The translations under genes were made by a program, and so were the position numbers. From Arthrobacter sp. ES3-54 (lineage in GTDB: Bacteria > Actinomycetota > Actinomycetes > Actinomycetales > Micrococcaceae): a stretch of 64,000 bases of DNA. The notes under the pieces are model-generated. The model searched no databases. It was not told where the DNA came from and worked only from the letters and a program-made list of their open reading frames with translations. The stretch covers positions 276,819 through 340,818 of the forward strand of contig NZ_JAQFIF010000005.1 of the NCBI RefSeq assembly GCF_029504395.1. Direction: 5' to 3'. Positions within the stretch are counted from its first letter, which is position 1. The number at the start of each line of letters is the position of its first letter. Below are positions 1 to 6,893 of this stretch, one piece after another.

Positions 1-43
1 CGCGTACGCTGTGAACAGGCCATAACGGGAGGACATCGGAACT

Positions 44-1357
44 GTGCGGATCTCGGTTATCGGATGCGGTTATCTCGGTGCAGTCCATGCTGCGTGCATG
101 GCAAAGCTGGGCCATGACGTTGTCGGCATCGACCTCGACGAACACAAGGTAGCGCAGCTGTCAGCGGGCCATGCCCCCTTCTACGAACCTGTGCTGGACG
201 AGCTGCTCTCCGAGCTTGAGGAATCGGGGCGGTTGCGGTTCACCACCGACATGGCGGCGGCCCGCGGTTCTGAGGTCCACTTCATCTGCGTGGGTACGCC
301 GCAGAAGCGCGGCGAGAACGGCGCCGACCTCCGATTCGTCGACGCGGCCGTCGCATCGCTCGCTGAATACGTATCCCCGGGCGATGTCGTTGCAGGAAAG
401 TCCACGGTGCCGGTGGGCACCGCGGCGCGACTGGCCGAGATGTTGGCGGAGACAGTGCCCGATGCGATGCTGACCTGGAACCCTGAGTTCCTGCGCGAAG
501 GCCACGCGGTGACGGACACCTTGAATCCGGACAGGTTTGTGTACGGCGTGCCGGACGGGAGCGAGGACCACCCCGCCGTTGCCGTGTTGGACCAGGTCTA
601 TGCTCAGCCGCTCGCGAGCGGGAAGCCACGGCTAGTGACGGACTACGCCACCGCAGAGCTAGTCAAGACTGCCGCCAACTCGTTCCTGGCCACCAAGATT
701 TCCTTCATCAACGCCATGGCCGAGGTCTGCGAAGCCACGGGGGCCGACGTCACCCGGCTTGCCGATGCCATCGGACTCGATGAGCGGATCGGCAGGAAAT
801 TCCTCAACGCAGGCATCGGCTTCGGCGGCGGCTGCCTGCCCAAGGACATCCGTGCCTTCATGGCCCGCGCCGGCGAGCTAGGCGCAGACCAGGCGCTGAC
901 CTTTCTTCGCGAGGTTGACGCCATCAACATGAGGCGCCGGACCCGCGTCGTGGAGCTCACGCGGGAGCTCTGTGGCGGCACCCTGATGGGACAGCGGATT
1001 GCCGTGCTGGGGGCGGCCTTTAAGCCCGAAAGCGACGACGTCCGGGACTCCCCCGCGTTGAGCGCCGCGGCGCAGCTGCAGCTGCAAGGCGCCGTGGTGA
1101 CGGTCACCGACCCCCAGGCGCTGGCCAACGCCGCCAAACGCTTCCCGGAGCTTCCGCTCGAACCGGATCTGGAGACGGCGCTGCACAGGGCCGACGCCGT
1201 GCTGCTGCTGACCGAGTGGCAGGCGTACCGGGAACTGGACCCGCACGCAACCAAGGCGTTCGTGTCGGCGCCGCGCATCCTGGACGGCCGCAACGTGCTG
1301 GACCCCGCCAAGTGGCGGGCTGCCGGCTGGACCTACAAGGGCCTGGGCCGGCCGTAA
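44..1357 (+). CDS. ugd: UDP-glucose 6-dehydrogenase (UDP-glucose/GDP-mannose dehydrogenase family)
   Basis: This 437-aa cytosolic enzyme is expected to oxidise UDP-glucose to UDP-glucuronate with two NAD+, supplying sugar nucleotide for envelope polysaccharide. The N-terminal Rossmann fold is visible (VIGCGYLGAVHAA, acidic residue at the end of strand 2 in GIDLD). The central dimerisation domain contains the catalytic cysteine motif GFGGGCLPKD with the nucleophile at Cys264. The C-terminal UDP-binding domain starts near residue 305. The length is normal for the family. The GTG start follows a GGGAGG Shine-Dalgarno sequence. It is convergent with sufU and not part of a visible polysaccharide cluster. 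UDP-mannuronate-type dehydrogenases are close relatives, so the exact substrate is inferred. Confidence 0.92.
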   Translation: MRISVIGCGYLGAVHAACMAKLGHDVVGIDLDEHKVAQLSAGHAPFYEPVLDELLSELEESGRLRFTTDMAAARGSEVHFICVGTPQKRGENGADLRFVDAAVASLAEYVSPGDVVAGKSTVPVGTAARLAEMLAETVPDAMLTWNPEFLREGHAVTDTLNPDRFVYGVPDGSEDHPAVAVLDQVYAQPLASGKPRLVTDYATAELVKTAANSFLATKISFINAMAEVCEATGADVTRLADAIGLDERIGRKFLNAGIGFGGGCLPKDIRAFMARAGELGADQALTFLREVDAINMRRRTRVVELTRELCGGTLMGQRIAVLGAAFKPESDDVRDSPALSAAAQLQLQGAVVTVTDPQALANAAKRFPELPLEPDLETALHRADAVLLLTEWQAYRELDPHATKAFVSAPRILDGRNVLDPAKWRAAGWTYKGLGRP

Positions 1358-1393
1358 CGCGATTCGGCCCTAACGCTGGCCGGCCGTAACGCG
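1346..1393. repeat. 16-bp direct repeat spanning the ugd stop codon
   Basis: GGCCGGCCGTAACGCG occurs at 1346-1361, covering the last codons and stop of ugd, and again at 1378-1393. The two copies are 32 bp apart and both are followed by a TTC after one variable base. The repeat lies between two convergent genes and looks like a small local duplication. No function is evident. Confidence 0.6.
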
Positions 1394-1410
1394 GTTCAAT
1401 GTGGCTGCCG

Positions 1411-1866
1411 TCAGGCTGCCAGCGCCTGGCCGAGAGCGTCTTCCGCGGCCACCCATGAGAGCATGGCGCACTTGACCCGGGCCGCATAACGGGACACACC
1501 CTCAAACGCGGCGGCGTCGCCCAGCACCTCCGGATCGGCCGGCACCTTGCCGCGCGAACGCAGCACTTCGCGGAAGCTGTCAATGACGGTGCGGAGTTCC
1601 CCGACGCTCATGCCTTCGGCGAGGTCCGTCAGCACGGATGCCGAGGCCATGGAGATGGAGCAGCCGTCACCGTCCCAGCGCAGCTCACTGACTTTCCCCC
1701 CGGCCACGGACACCCGGACGGTGATCTCGTCGCCGCAGGTCGGGTTCAGCTGGTGGGACTGGCCGCTGCTCGCGTCCTCCGGTGCGGCCGCTGCGGCCAG
1801 GCCGCTGCCGTGCCGGGCCTTGGCGTGTTCCAGGATGATCTGCTGGTAGAGCTGGTCAAGACTCAT
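1411..1866 (-). CDS. sufU: SUF-system Fe-S assembly protein SufU
   Basis: This 151-aa NifU/IscU-like protein partners the SufS cysteine desulfurase. In Gram-positive SUF systems it acts as a zinc-dependent sulfur acceptor that takes persulfide from SufS. The three conserved cysteines sit in NPTCGDE (Cys44), WDGDGCSIS (Cys69) and RVKCAM (Cys133). Asp46 next to Cys44 completes the usual ligand set. An Ala-rich insertion (LAAAAAPED) lies before the first cysteine. The gene begins 11 bp after the sufS stop with its own Shine-Dalgarno sequence, so the two form an operon. The scaffold genes sufBCD are not in the window. Confidence 0.93.
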   Translation of the reverse strand: MSLDQLYQQIILEHAKARHGSGLAAAAAPEDASSGQSHQLNPTCGDEITVRVSVAGGKVSELRWDGDGCSISMASASVLTDLAEGMSVGELRTVIDSFREVLRSRGKVPADPEVLGDAAAFEGVSRYAARVKCAMLSWVAAEDALGQALAA

Positions 1867-1877
1867 GGATGTCCGTC

Positions 1878-3185
1878 CTAGGCTTGGAAGTAGGCACGGA
1901 CATCGGCGGCCGCGTTGAGGAACGCGTCCACATCGTCCGTGGTGTTGTAGAGGTACGTGCTGGCGCGCGTCGTGGCTGTCAGTCCGAGCCGGCGGTGCAG
2001 CGGCTGGGCGCAGTGGTGGCCCACCCGCACGGCGATGCCCCGGCTGTCCAGGAACTGTCCGACGTCGTGCGCGTGGACGCCGGCGACGTCGAACGCGGCA
2101 AGGCCGATCCGTTCCTGCCCCGCCGCGGGACCCAGCACACGGATGCCGGGGATGGATTCCAGGCCCTGCACCAGGCGCTGGCCGAGTTCGGCCTCCCAGG
2201 CGTGGATGCGGTCCATCCCGGTTTCGCTGAGGTAGTTCACCGCCGCGGCGAGTGCCACCGCCTGCGAAATGCGCTGGGTGCCGGCCTCGAAGCGCTGCGG
2301 GCTCGGCAGGAAGCCCGCCCGTTCCATGGTGACGGTGGTGATCATGGAGCCGCCGGTCAGGAACGGCGGCATCGCGTTGAGCAGCTCCGAGCGGCCATAG
2401 AGGGCGCCAATGCCGGTGGGGGCGAGCATTTTGTGGCCGGAGAACACCGCGAAGTCGACGTCGAGCGCCTTGAGGTCCAGAGGCAGGTGCGGCGCGGACT
2501 GGCAGGCGTCGAGAACCACCAGGGCGCCCGCGGAACGGGCCAAGGCCACCAGGGCGGCCACCGGGTTGATGGTGCCCAGGACATTGGACGCGTGGGTGAA
2601 CGCCAGGATGCGGGTGCGGGGGCCGATGATGCCGGCGGCGGCCTCCAGGTCCAGGGCGCCGGCGTCGTCGATCGGGATGAACTTCACGACGGCGCCGGTC
2701 CGGGCCGCCAGCTCCTGCCAGGGAATCAGGTTGGCGTGGTGTTCCATCTCCGTGACCACGAGTTCGTCGCCCGGGGCCAGGGCGAACCGGGTTGCTTCGG
2801 GGGCGGCGCCGGGCAGGGACGCGTTAAGGAATGAATAGGTGAGCAGGTTCAGGCCCTCCGTGGCGTTGGAGGTCCAGATCAGTTCATCCCACTCCGCCCC
2901 GACGAAGTCCGCCACCGTTTCCCGGGCGTTTTCGAACGCTTCGGTGGCCTCGACGGCGAGGTGGTGGGCCCCGCGGTGGACGGCCGAGTTCCGCTGCTCG
3001 TAGAACTCCTGCTCGGCCTCGAGCACGCTGAGCGGGTTCTGCGAGGTAGCCCCGGAGTCCAGGTAAATGAGCGGTTTGCCGTTGACGTGCTGCTGCAGGA
3101 TCGGGAAGTCGTTGCGGATCCTCAGGACCTCGTCGTTCCCGAGCGTGATGGCAGAGCGGCGGAGGTGGGCTGGTGTGGCAACCAT
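1878..3185 (-). CDS. sufS: SUF-type cysteine desulfurase SufS
   Basis: This 435-aa PLP-dependent class V aminotransferase-fold enzyme removes sulfur from L-cysteine, forming a persulfide that passes to SufU. The Schiff-base lysine lies in VFSGHKMLAPTG, and the persulfide cysteine lies in the short active-site loop VRVGHHCAQP. The N-terminal part (LIYLDSGATSQNP) and the cofactor motif TSNATEGLN are typical of SufS rather than NifS/IscS. The ATG start is preceded by AGGAG at good spacing. It is first in a two-gene operon with sufU and is preceded by a 900-bp non-coding region. Confidence 0.95.
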   Translation of the reverse strand: MVATPAHLRRSAITLGNDEVLRIRNDFPILQQHVNGKPLIYLDSGATSQNPLSVLEAEQEFYEQRNSAVHRGAHHLAVEATEAFENARETVADFVGAEWDELIWTSNATEGLNLLTYSFLNASLPGAAPEATRFALAPGDELVVTEMEHHANLIPWQELAARTGAVVKFIPIDDAGALDLEAAAGIIGPRTRILAFTHASNVLGTINPVAALVALARSAGALVVLDACQSAPHLPLDLKALDVDFAVFSGHKMLAPTGIGALYGRSELLNAMPPFLTGGSMITTVTMERAGFLPSPQRFEAGTQRISQAVALAAAVNYLSETGMDRIHAWEAELGQRLVQGLESIPGIRVLGPAAGQERIGLAAFDVAGVHAHDVGQFLDSRGIAVRVGHHCAQPLHRRLGLTATTRASTYLYNTTDDVDAFLNAAADVRAYFQA

Positions 3186-3266
3186 GGCGGAGACTCCTGG
3201 ATCGGCGTTCGCTGCGGCGCCTCGAGCGCGCCGGCCGGAAGGCAGGCGGCGCCATTACGTCACGCA

Positions 3267-3283
3267 GATTAATCCTAATTATC
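3267..3283 (-). promoter_or_regulatory. AT-rich dyad upstream of sufS, candidate promoter/operator
   Basis: GATTAATCCTAATTATC is a short AT-rich stretch in otherwise GC-rich DNA, with imperfect dyad symmetry (GATTAAT / ATTATC). It sits about 85 bp upstream of the sufS ATG. On the minus strand it offers hexamers resembling a -10 box. No convincing -35 was found, so this is a weak call. Confidence 0.3.
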
Positions 3284-3613
3284 CCATGCGTGGATGTCCC
3301 TGCAGTGCGCCGGCCTGTAGGCCTCCTGCGCGGCCAACTCGCGGAGCCGCTATCGCGGTACTCGACGGAGATCCGGCGTCTTATTCTTCAGCAGGGCACC
3401 ATGACCCGCCGTGGCAGGTGTTCTCGGCGGTGACACTTTCGCCGGAGGCGCGCCGCCCCGTCCCAAGCCAAGTTCAGGAGCCGCCACTTCCCGTCAACCT
3501 CGCAGCTCCCGGCTTCACTGGGCTCCCGCGAGGCCAGGTGCGGCGCGGTCTGGCGCGTCCAATCGCCTCCCTCGTCACCTTTACCCTTGCGGCTCTCCTC
3601 GATGGCGCTCACG

Positions 3614-3646
3614 CCGGGTCCGCGCCTCGTTGGGGCGCGGACCCGG
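3614..3646. repeat. Perfect 13-bp inverted repeat (hairpin)
   Basis: The arms CCGGGTCCGCGCC (3614-3626) and GGCGCGGACCCGG (3634-3646) are exact reverse complements around a 7-nt loop. No T-tract follows on either strand, so it is not a textbook intrinsic terminator. It is the first of a series of stem-loops in the non-coding island. Confidence 0.75.
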
Positions 3647-3661
3647 GAGCATTCCGTTAAG

Positions 3662-3722
3662 GGAGCCGGCGGCGGCTGGGGGGAGAGCCTCGGTCTCAGA
3701 AGGCTCTGACGCCGCCGGCTCC
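3662..3722. repeat. Nested 13-bp plus 7-bp inverted repeat (long hairpin)
   Basis: Outer arms GGAGCCGGCGGCG (3662-3674) and CGCCGCCGGCTCC (3710-3722) are exact reverse complements. Within them AGAGCCT (3684-3690) pairs with AGGCTCT (3701-3707) around a 10-nt loop. The arrangement would form a two-part stem with an internal asymmetric loop in RNA. It begins 15 bp after the preceding hairpin. Confidence 0.75.
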
Positions 3723-3900
3723 GACCTTGGCGCACGGCTGCCGGCTGGGGCACCGTACGATTCCAACGAAGGAGTTGGGGGGTAGGGAGGTTATGGCCCG
3801 ACCACCTCTAATGGTGGCAGTGGCTGCTTCAGCAGGCAAGAGGGTCTTTGGGCCCAACCTTTCCTGCCGATCATGCCACCTGTCGTTTGCCTCCCTGAAG

Positions 3901-3988
3901 TTTCCTCATTTTTGGGACACTTTCCTCATTTTGAGACCGTTTCCTCATTGAGACCGTTTCCTCATTTAGGACTTGTCCCCATTGAGAC
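3901..3988. repeat. TTTCCTCATT short tandem repeat
   Basis: Exact copies of TTTCCTCATT start at 3901, 3921, 3940 and 3957. They are separated by 7-10 nt linkers of the type TTGAGACCG or TTTGGGACAC. A degenerate final unit (GGACTTGTCCCCATTGAGACC with its first bases varied) ends near 3988. On the minus strand the unit reads AATGAGGAAACGGTCTC. The block is AT-richer than its surroundings and lies about 100 bp beyond the last LuxR gene. Its function is unknown. Confidence 0.7.
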
Positions 3989-4092
3989 CTTGTGGGCTGT
4001 TCGTGGGACTGGCTTAAGTCAATCGCCCGGAGCGGATCTGCACACGAGTAGCGTTTACCCGATTTCTGTACGCTCACGGGTCATGGCACTAC

Positions 4093-6822
4093 TTAGGGAT
4101 ACTCCCGCCGGTCCCCCGGGCCACCCGGCCTGTACGCACCCGCCGGCGCTGTCGCCGGCCAGGGTTCAGGGTTCAGGGAGCCGTGGCCTAGCAGGTCCGC
4201 GCGCCGCCCGACGCCGAGTTTGGCGAAGATCCGGGACAGGTGCCCCTCCACGGTCCGCTGCGATACGCATAGCGCCGAGGCGATCTCGGCGTTCGTGGCC
4301 CCGCGGGAGACAAGTTCCAAGACCTCGGCTTCGCGTGCGGTCAGCGGGACACCGTGATCGCTGTGGACGATCTCCAACTGCGCCGACATGCCGGCTTCCA
4401 CGAGCCGGTGGTGAACCCGACGCTGGACCGCGGTGAGCCTCCACCGGTCCGGGTCATCGGCCAGGATCCGCTCGGCCTGCTGAGCGGCCTCAAGGGCCAG
4501 GAGCCCGTGCCCGCCGCCGAGCGCGTCGTCGCTGATGCCAATGAGGTCGGCAGCGTCGGACGCCGATACCGCCAGCGCGTAGGATTCAAGCAGGCGCGCC
4601 TCTGGCCCGTCCACTGCCCTGCTGCTCAGCGCCAGGGCCTCGGCGTCGGCCTCGGAGACGCCACCGCTGCGGAACGCGAGCCGCCTGATATCAGTTTCAA
4701 CGCCCCGCAGTCCCTCGTGCAGTGCTTCGTCTGCCAGCCGGGCCAGGGCAGTTGCGCCGCTCCCCTCCGGGCCGCCCCTGGGTTCCGCCGCCTGACAATA
4801 CGCCTCCGCTAGCAGGCGAAGGGTTTTGGGCTCCCGGTAGTCCGAAAGCCGGAAGGCCAGGCAATGCTGGCTAGCCTCATAGTGCCGTCCGACGGCGGCA
4901 GCCGCGTAGGCGGCCACCGCGTGAGCAAACGGCAGCAGGTTCAAGGGGTCGGCGATGGCAAGTTCCTCGACGCCAAGCCGCAGCTCGGCCAAGCTTTCGC
5001 GCATCCGGCCCTGGCGCAGCCTGGAGTATCCCCGCATGAGGTGGAGCATGCCGCCGCTGTACAGCAGCCGTCCGGGCTCGCGGGCCGCGTAATCGTCGAG
5101 GACGCTGCCGAGCCCGTCCCAGTCACCGGCCCCGATCAGGTTCAGGCAGTGTCGCACCATTAGGTCCTCGTACATCAGGGGAAGCCCGAGGCTCCCGCTG
5201 CAGGCGCCGTTCCATGCCTCGAAGTCCAGGCGCAGACCTGCGCGCAGCAGGCCCTGGGCCGACAGCAGTTCGGCGAGCAGGGATAGGGCCGGGACGCGAA
5301 TTCCGGGAGGAGTGCCGGGACTATCAACCAGTTCCCGCAGCCCGGAGTCGACAGCCACGGACCTGCTGTCCCCCGTGCGGCTGAGGAACTCAGCGGCTAC
5401 CCGGGCAGCGGCCCCCTCATCCCACGGCCCGTCCCACGCTTCGTCCCGCTGTTCTTCTTGAGGGGCACCTCCCGGAGAGTGCGTGGAAGTCACAGCATCC
5501 CGGTCCGGCGTGGCGGACCCGAGCCGGGCCACGAGCAGGGCCGCCAGATACGACGATCGTCCGGCGGGCACGGGGTGCGCGGACTCCAGGCACGCCGCCG
5601 CGGCCCCCCGGCGTCCGGCAATGAAGTGGGAATAGGCCAGCTGGATCCTGGCTTCGGGGAGGAACCGGGCGTCCCGGATGGCGCTGGCGGCCCGGGCAGC
5701 TGTCGCAGGATCCAGGGCCGTGTTCGCGGCGACGGCGGCTTGGAGAAGCTGCGCGGGCGGGATCTCCACGCCGCAGTCCAGGGACCAGCGCAGCCGGTTC
5801 AGCGTGGCTCCGGGGAGCAGGGCACGCTCTGAGGGCAGCGACAGCACGCTCGAACGCAGGGCCGAGCTGCGCCCGGCCGGGACCCGGAGGCGGATAATCT
5901 CGCCGACCATCGGGCTCGCGGGCCGGACGAGCCGGTGGTGCCCGGCCGAAACAGCGATTAGTCCCGCCGTGTCCAGCGCATCGACGGCTTTGGGGCCGCT
6001 GATCCGCAGGATCTGGGCCAGGGAAAGCGGCCCGGCCAGGGCAACGATCGTGGCTGCGGTCTTTTCCTCCGGGGTCATGGACCGCAGCTGCCGGTCAACG
6101 ACGTCGGCGGCAGGAACCCGGGCCATGTCGGGGTTGGCCAACAGGAACCAGACTCCGTGCCGGCATCCCAGGGCGCCGGTGCTACGGGCATGCTGGATCA
6201 AGGACATCAGCATGAGCGGGTTCCCGTCCGCAGCGTCGTGGAACAGCGCGCTGACCCACGGTGAGACGTCGGCCCGCAGGACCTGCTCGCACAGCTGGTG
6301 TGTTCCGGTCCGGCTGAGCGGGGCAAGATCGAGCTTGGCAATAATTCCGTCGTCCCACAGCGACAGGAATTCTTCCGGGATCATCGGCCCGGGCCTGCAG
6401 GTCGCCAGGATACTGGCAGCGCCGGTGGCCGCGGCCTGCGCGAGTTGCCCGACGGTCCCGTGATCGAGGCAATGTGCGTCGTCGACGACGAACAGAGGGC
6501 GCTCCGCCTCGGATTTCAGGCTTCCCGCCATTGCCCCCACGACGGCGGCGTAGGAGTCCAGTTCCCTGTCGGGAAGCCGGGACAGGTACGGCGCCAGGGC
6601 GCCAAAGGGAACGGCGGCCAGGGCCGGGGTGGCCGTCAGCCGAATCAGGTGTCTGTGGATCCCGAGTTCGCGGAGGGCGGCCTTGAGGACGGCGGTCTTG
6701 CCGGTCCCGGCGCCGCCGACGACGATCGCACCTGACCGGGTGTCGTCGCGCAGGCAACGCACCAGATCCTTGAGCAGTGTTGACCGCTCGATCAAAGGGG
6801 CGGTCTCAGCCATACTTTCCAT
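4093..6822 (-). CDS. Large ATPase-LuxR regulator, paralog 1 (STAND/LAL type)
   Basis: This 909-aa predicted transcription regulator has an N-terminal P-loop ATPase, a long helical middle and a C-terminal LuxR DNA-binding domain. Walker A is GGAGTGKT (residues 36-43) and Walker B is LFVVDDAH (about 110-117). A family-specific RWSLDCG motif follows the ATPase. The HTH near residues 835-890 reads LTAREAEVLELVSRG, then SQRTVEGHLSRIFAKLGV. It is the last of four tandem paralogs and begins 71 bp after paralog 2, so the two are probably co-transcribed. The middle region is Ala/Leu-rich and probably forms TPR-like helices. Effector and targets are unknown. Assignment to the MalT/LAL group is by architecture only. 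Confidence 0.85.
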   Translation of the reverse strand: MESMAETAPLIERSTLLKDLVRCLRDDTRSGAIVVGGAGTGKTAVLKAALRELGIHRHLIRLTATPALAAVPFGALAPYLSRLPDRELDSYAAVVGAMAGSLKSEAERPLFVVDDAHCLDHGTVGQLAQAAATGAASILATCRPGPMIPEEFLSLWDDGIIAKLDLAPLSRTGTHQLCEQVLRADVSPWVSALFHDAADGNPLMLMSLIQHARSTGALGCRHGVWFLLANPDMARVPAADVVDRQLRSMTPEEKTAATIVALAGPLSLAQILRISGPKAVDALDTAGLIAVSAGHHRLVRPASPMVGEIIRLRVPAGRSSALRSSVLSLPSERALLPGATLNRLRWSLDCGVEIPPAQLLQAAVAANTALDPATAARAASAIRDARFLPEARIQLAYSHFIAGRRGAAAACLESAHPVPAGRSSYLAALLVARLGSATPDRDAVTSTHSPGGAPQEEQRDEAWDGPWDEGAAARVAAEFLSRTGDSRSVAVDSGLRELVDSPGTPPGIRVPALSLLAELLSAQGLLRAGLRLDFEAWNGACSGSLGLPLMYEDLMVRHCLNLIGAGDWDGLGSVLDDYAAREPGRLLYSGGMLHLMRGYSRLRQGRMRESLAELRLGVEELAIADPLNLLPFAHAVAAYAAAAVGRHYEASQHCLAFRLSDYREPKTLRLLAEAYCQAAEPRGGPEGSGATALARLADEALHEGLRGVETDIRRLAFRSGGVSEADAEALALSSRAVDGPEARLLESYALAVSASDAADLIGISDDALGGGHGLLALEAAQQAERILADDPDRWRLTAVQRRVHHRLVEAGMSAQLEIVHSDHGVPLTAREAEVLELVSRGATNAEIASALCVSQRTVEGHLSRIFAKLGVGRRADLLGHGSLNPEPWPATAPAGAYRPGGPGDRREYP

Positions 6823-6893
6823 TGCCGGTTCTTCCTGCCGCCCTCTGCCTTCCCCGGAAAGCCGACCGGGATGCCGACCGGATTCTGCCGGGT

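Larger units (their letters stand above)
3186..4092. other. 907-bp non-coding island between the LuxR array and sufS
   Basis: No convincing gene was found. The segment contains an AT-rich dyad near sufS (3267-3283), a 13-bp perfect hairpin (3614-3646), a second hairpin with 13-bp outer and 7-bp inner arms (3662-3722) and several small stem-loops (3763-3778, 3802-3817, 3824-3835). A short tandem repeat built on TTTCCTCATT follows (3901-3988). Reading frames here are short and have no recognisable product. The island may hold a structured RNA, a terminator cluster or the remnant of a lost gene. Confidence 0.6.

Noticed and set aside
3793..3951. 52-codon open frame with GGGAGG upstream, product with CRSC
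   Set aside because: The Shine-Dalgarno spacing is only 2-3 nt, the frame runs through the tandem repeat, and the peptide resembles nothing known.
3186..4092. Remnant insertion sequence or integration site
   Set aside because: No transposase fragment, no terminal inverted repeats bounding a unit and no target duplication were found.
4081..4105. Motif TAGGGATACTC shared by the end of LuxR paralog 1 and the upstream region of paralog 4
   Set aside because: One copy overlaps the final codons and stop of paralog 1, so the match is most likely chance.
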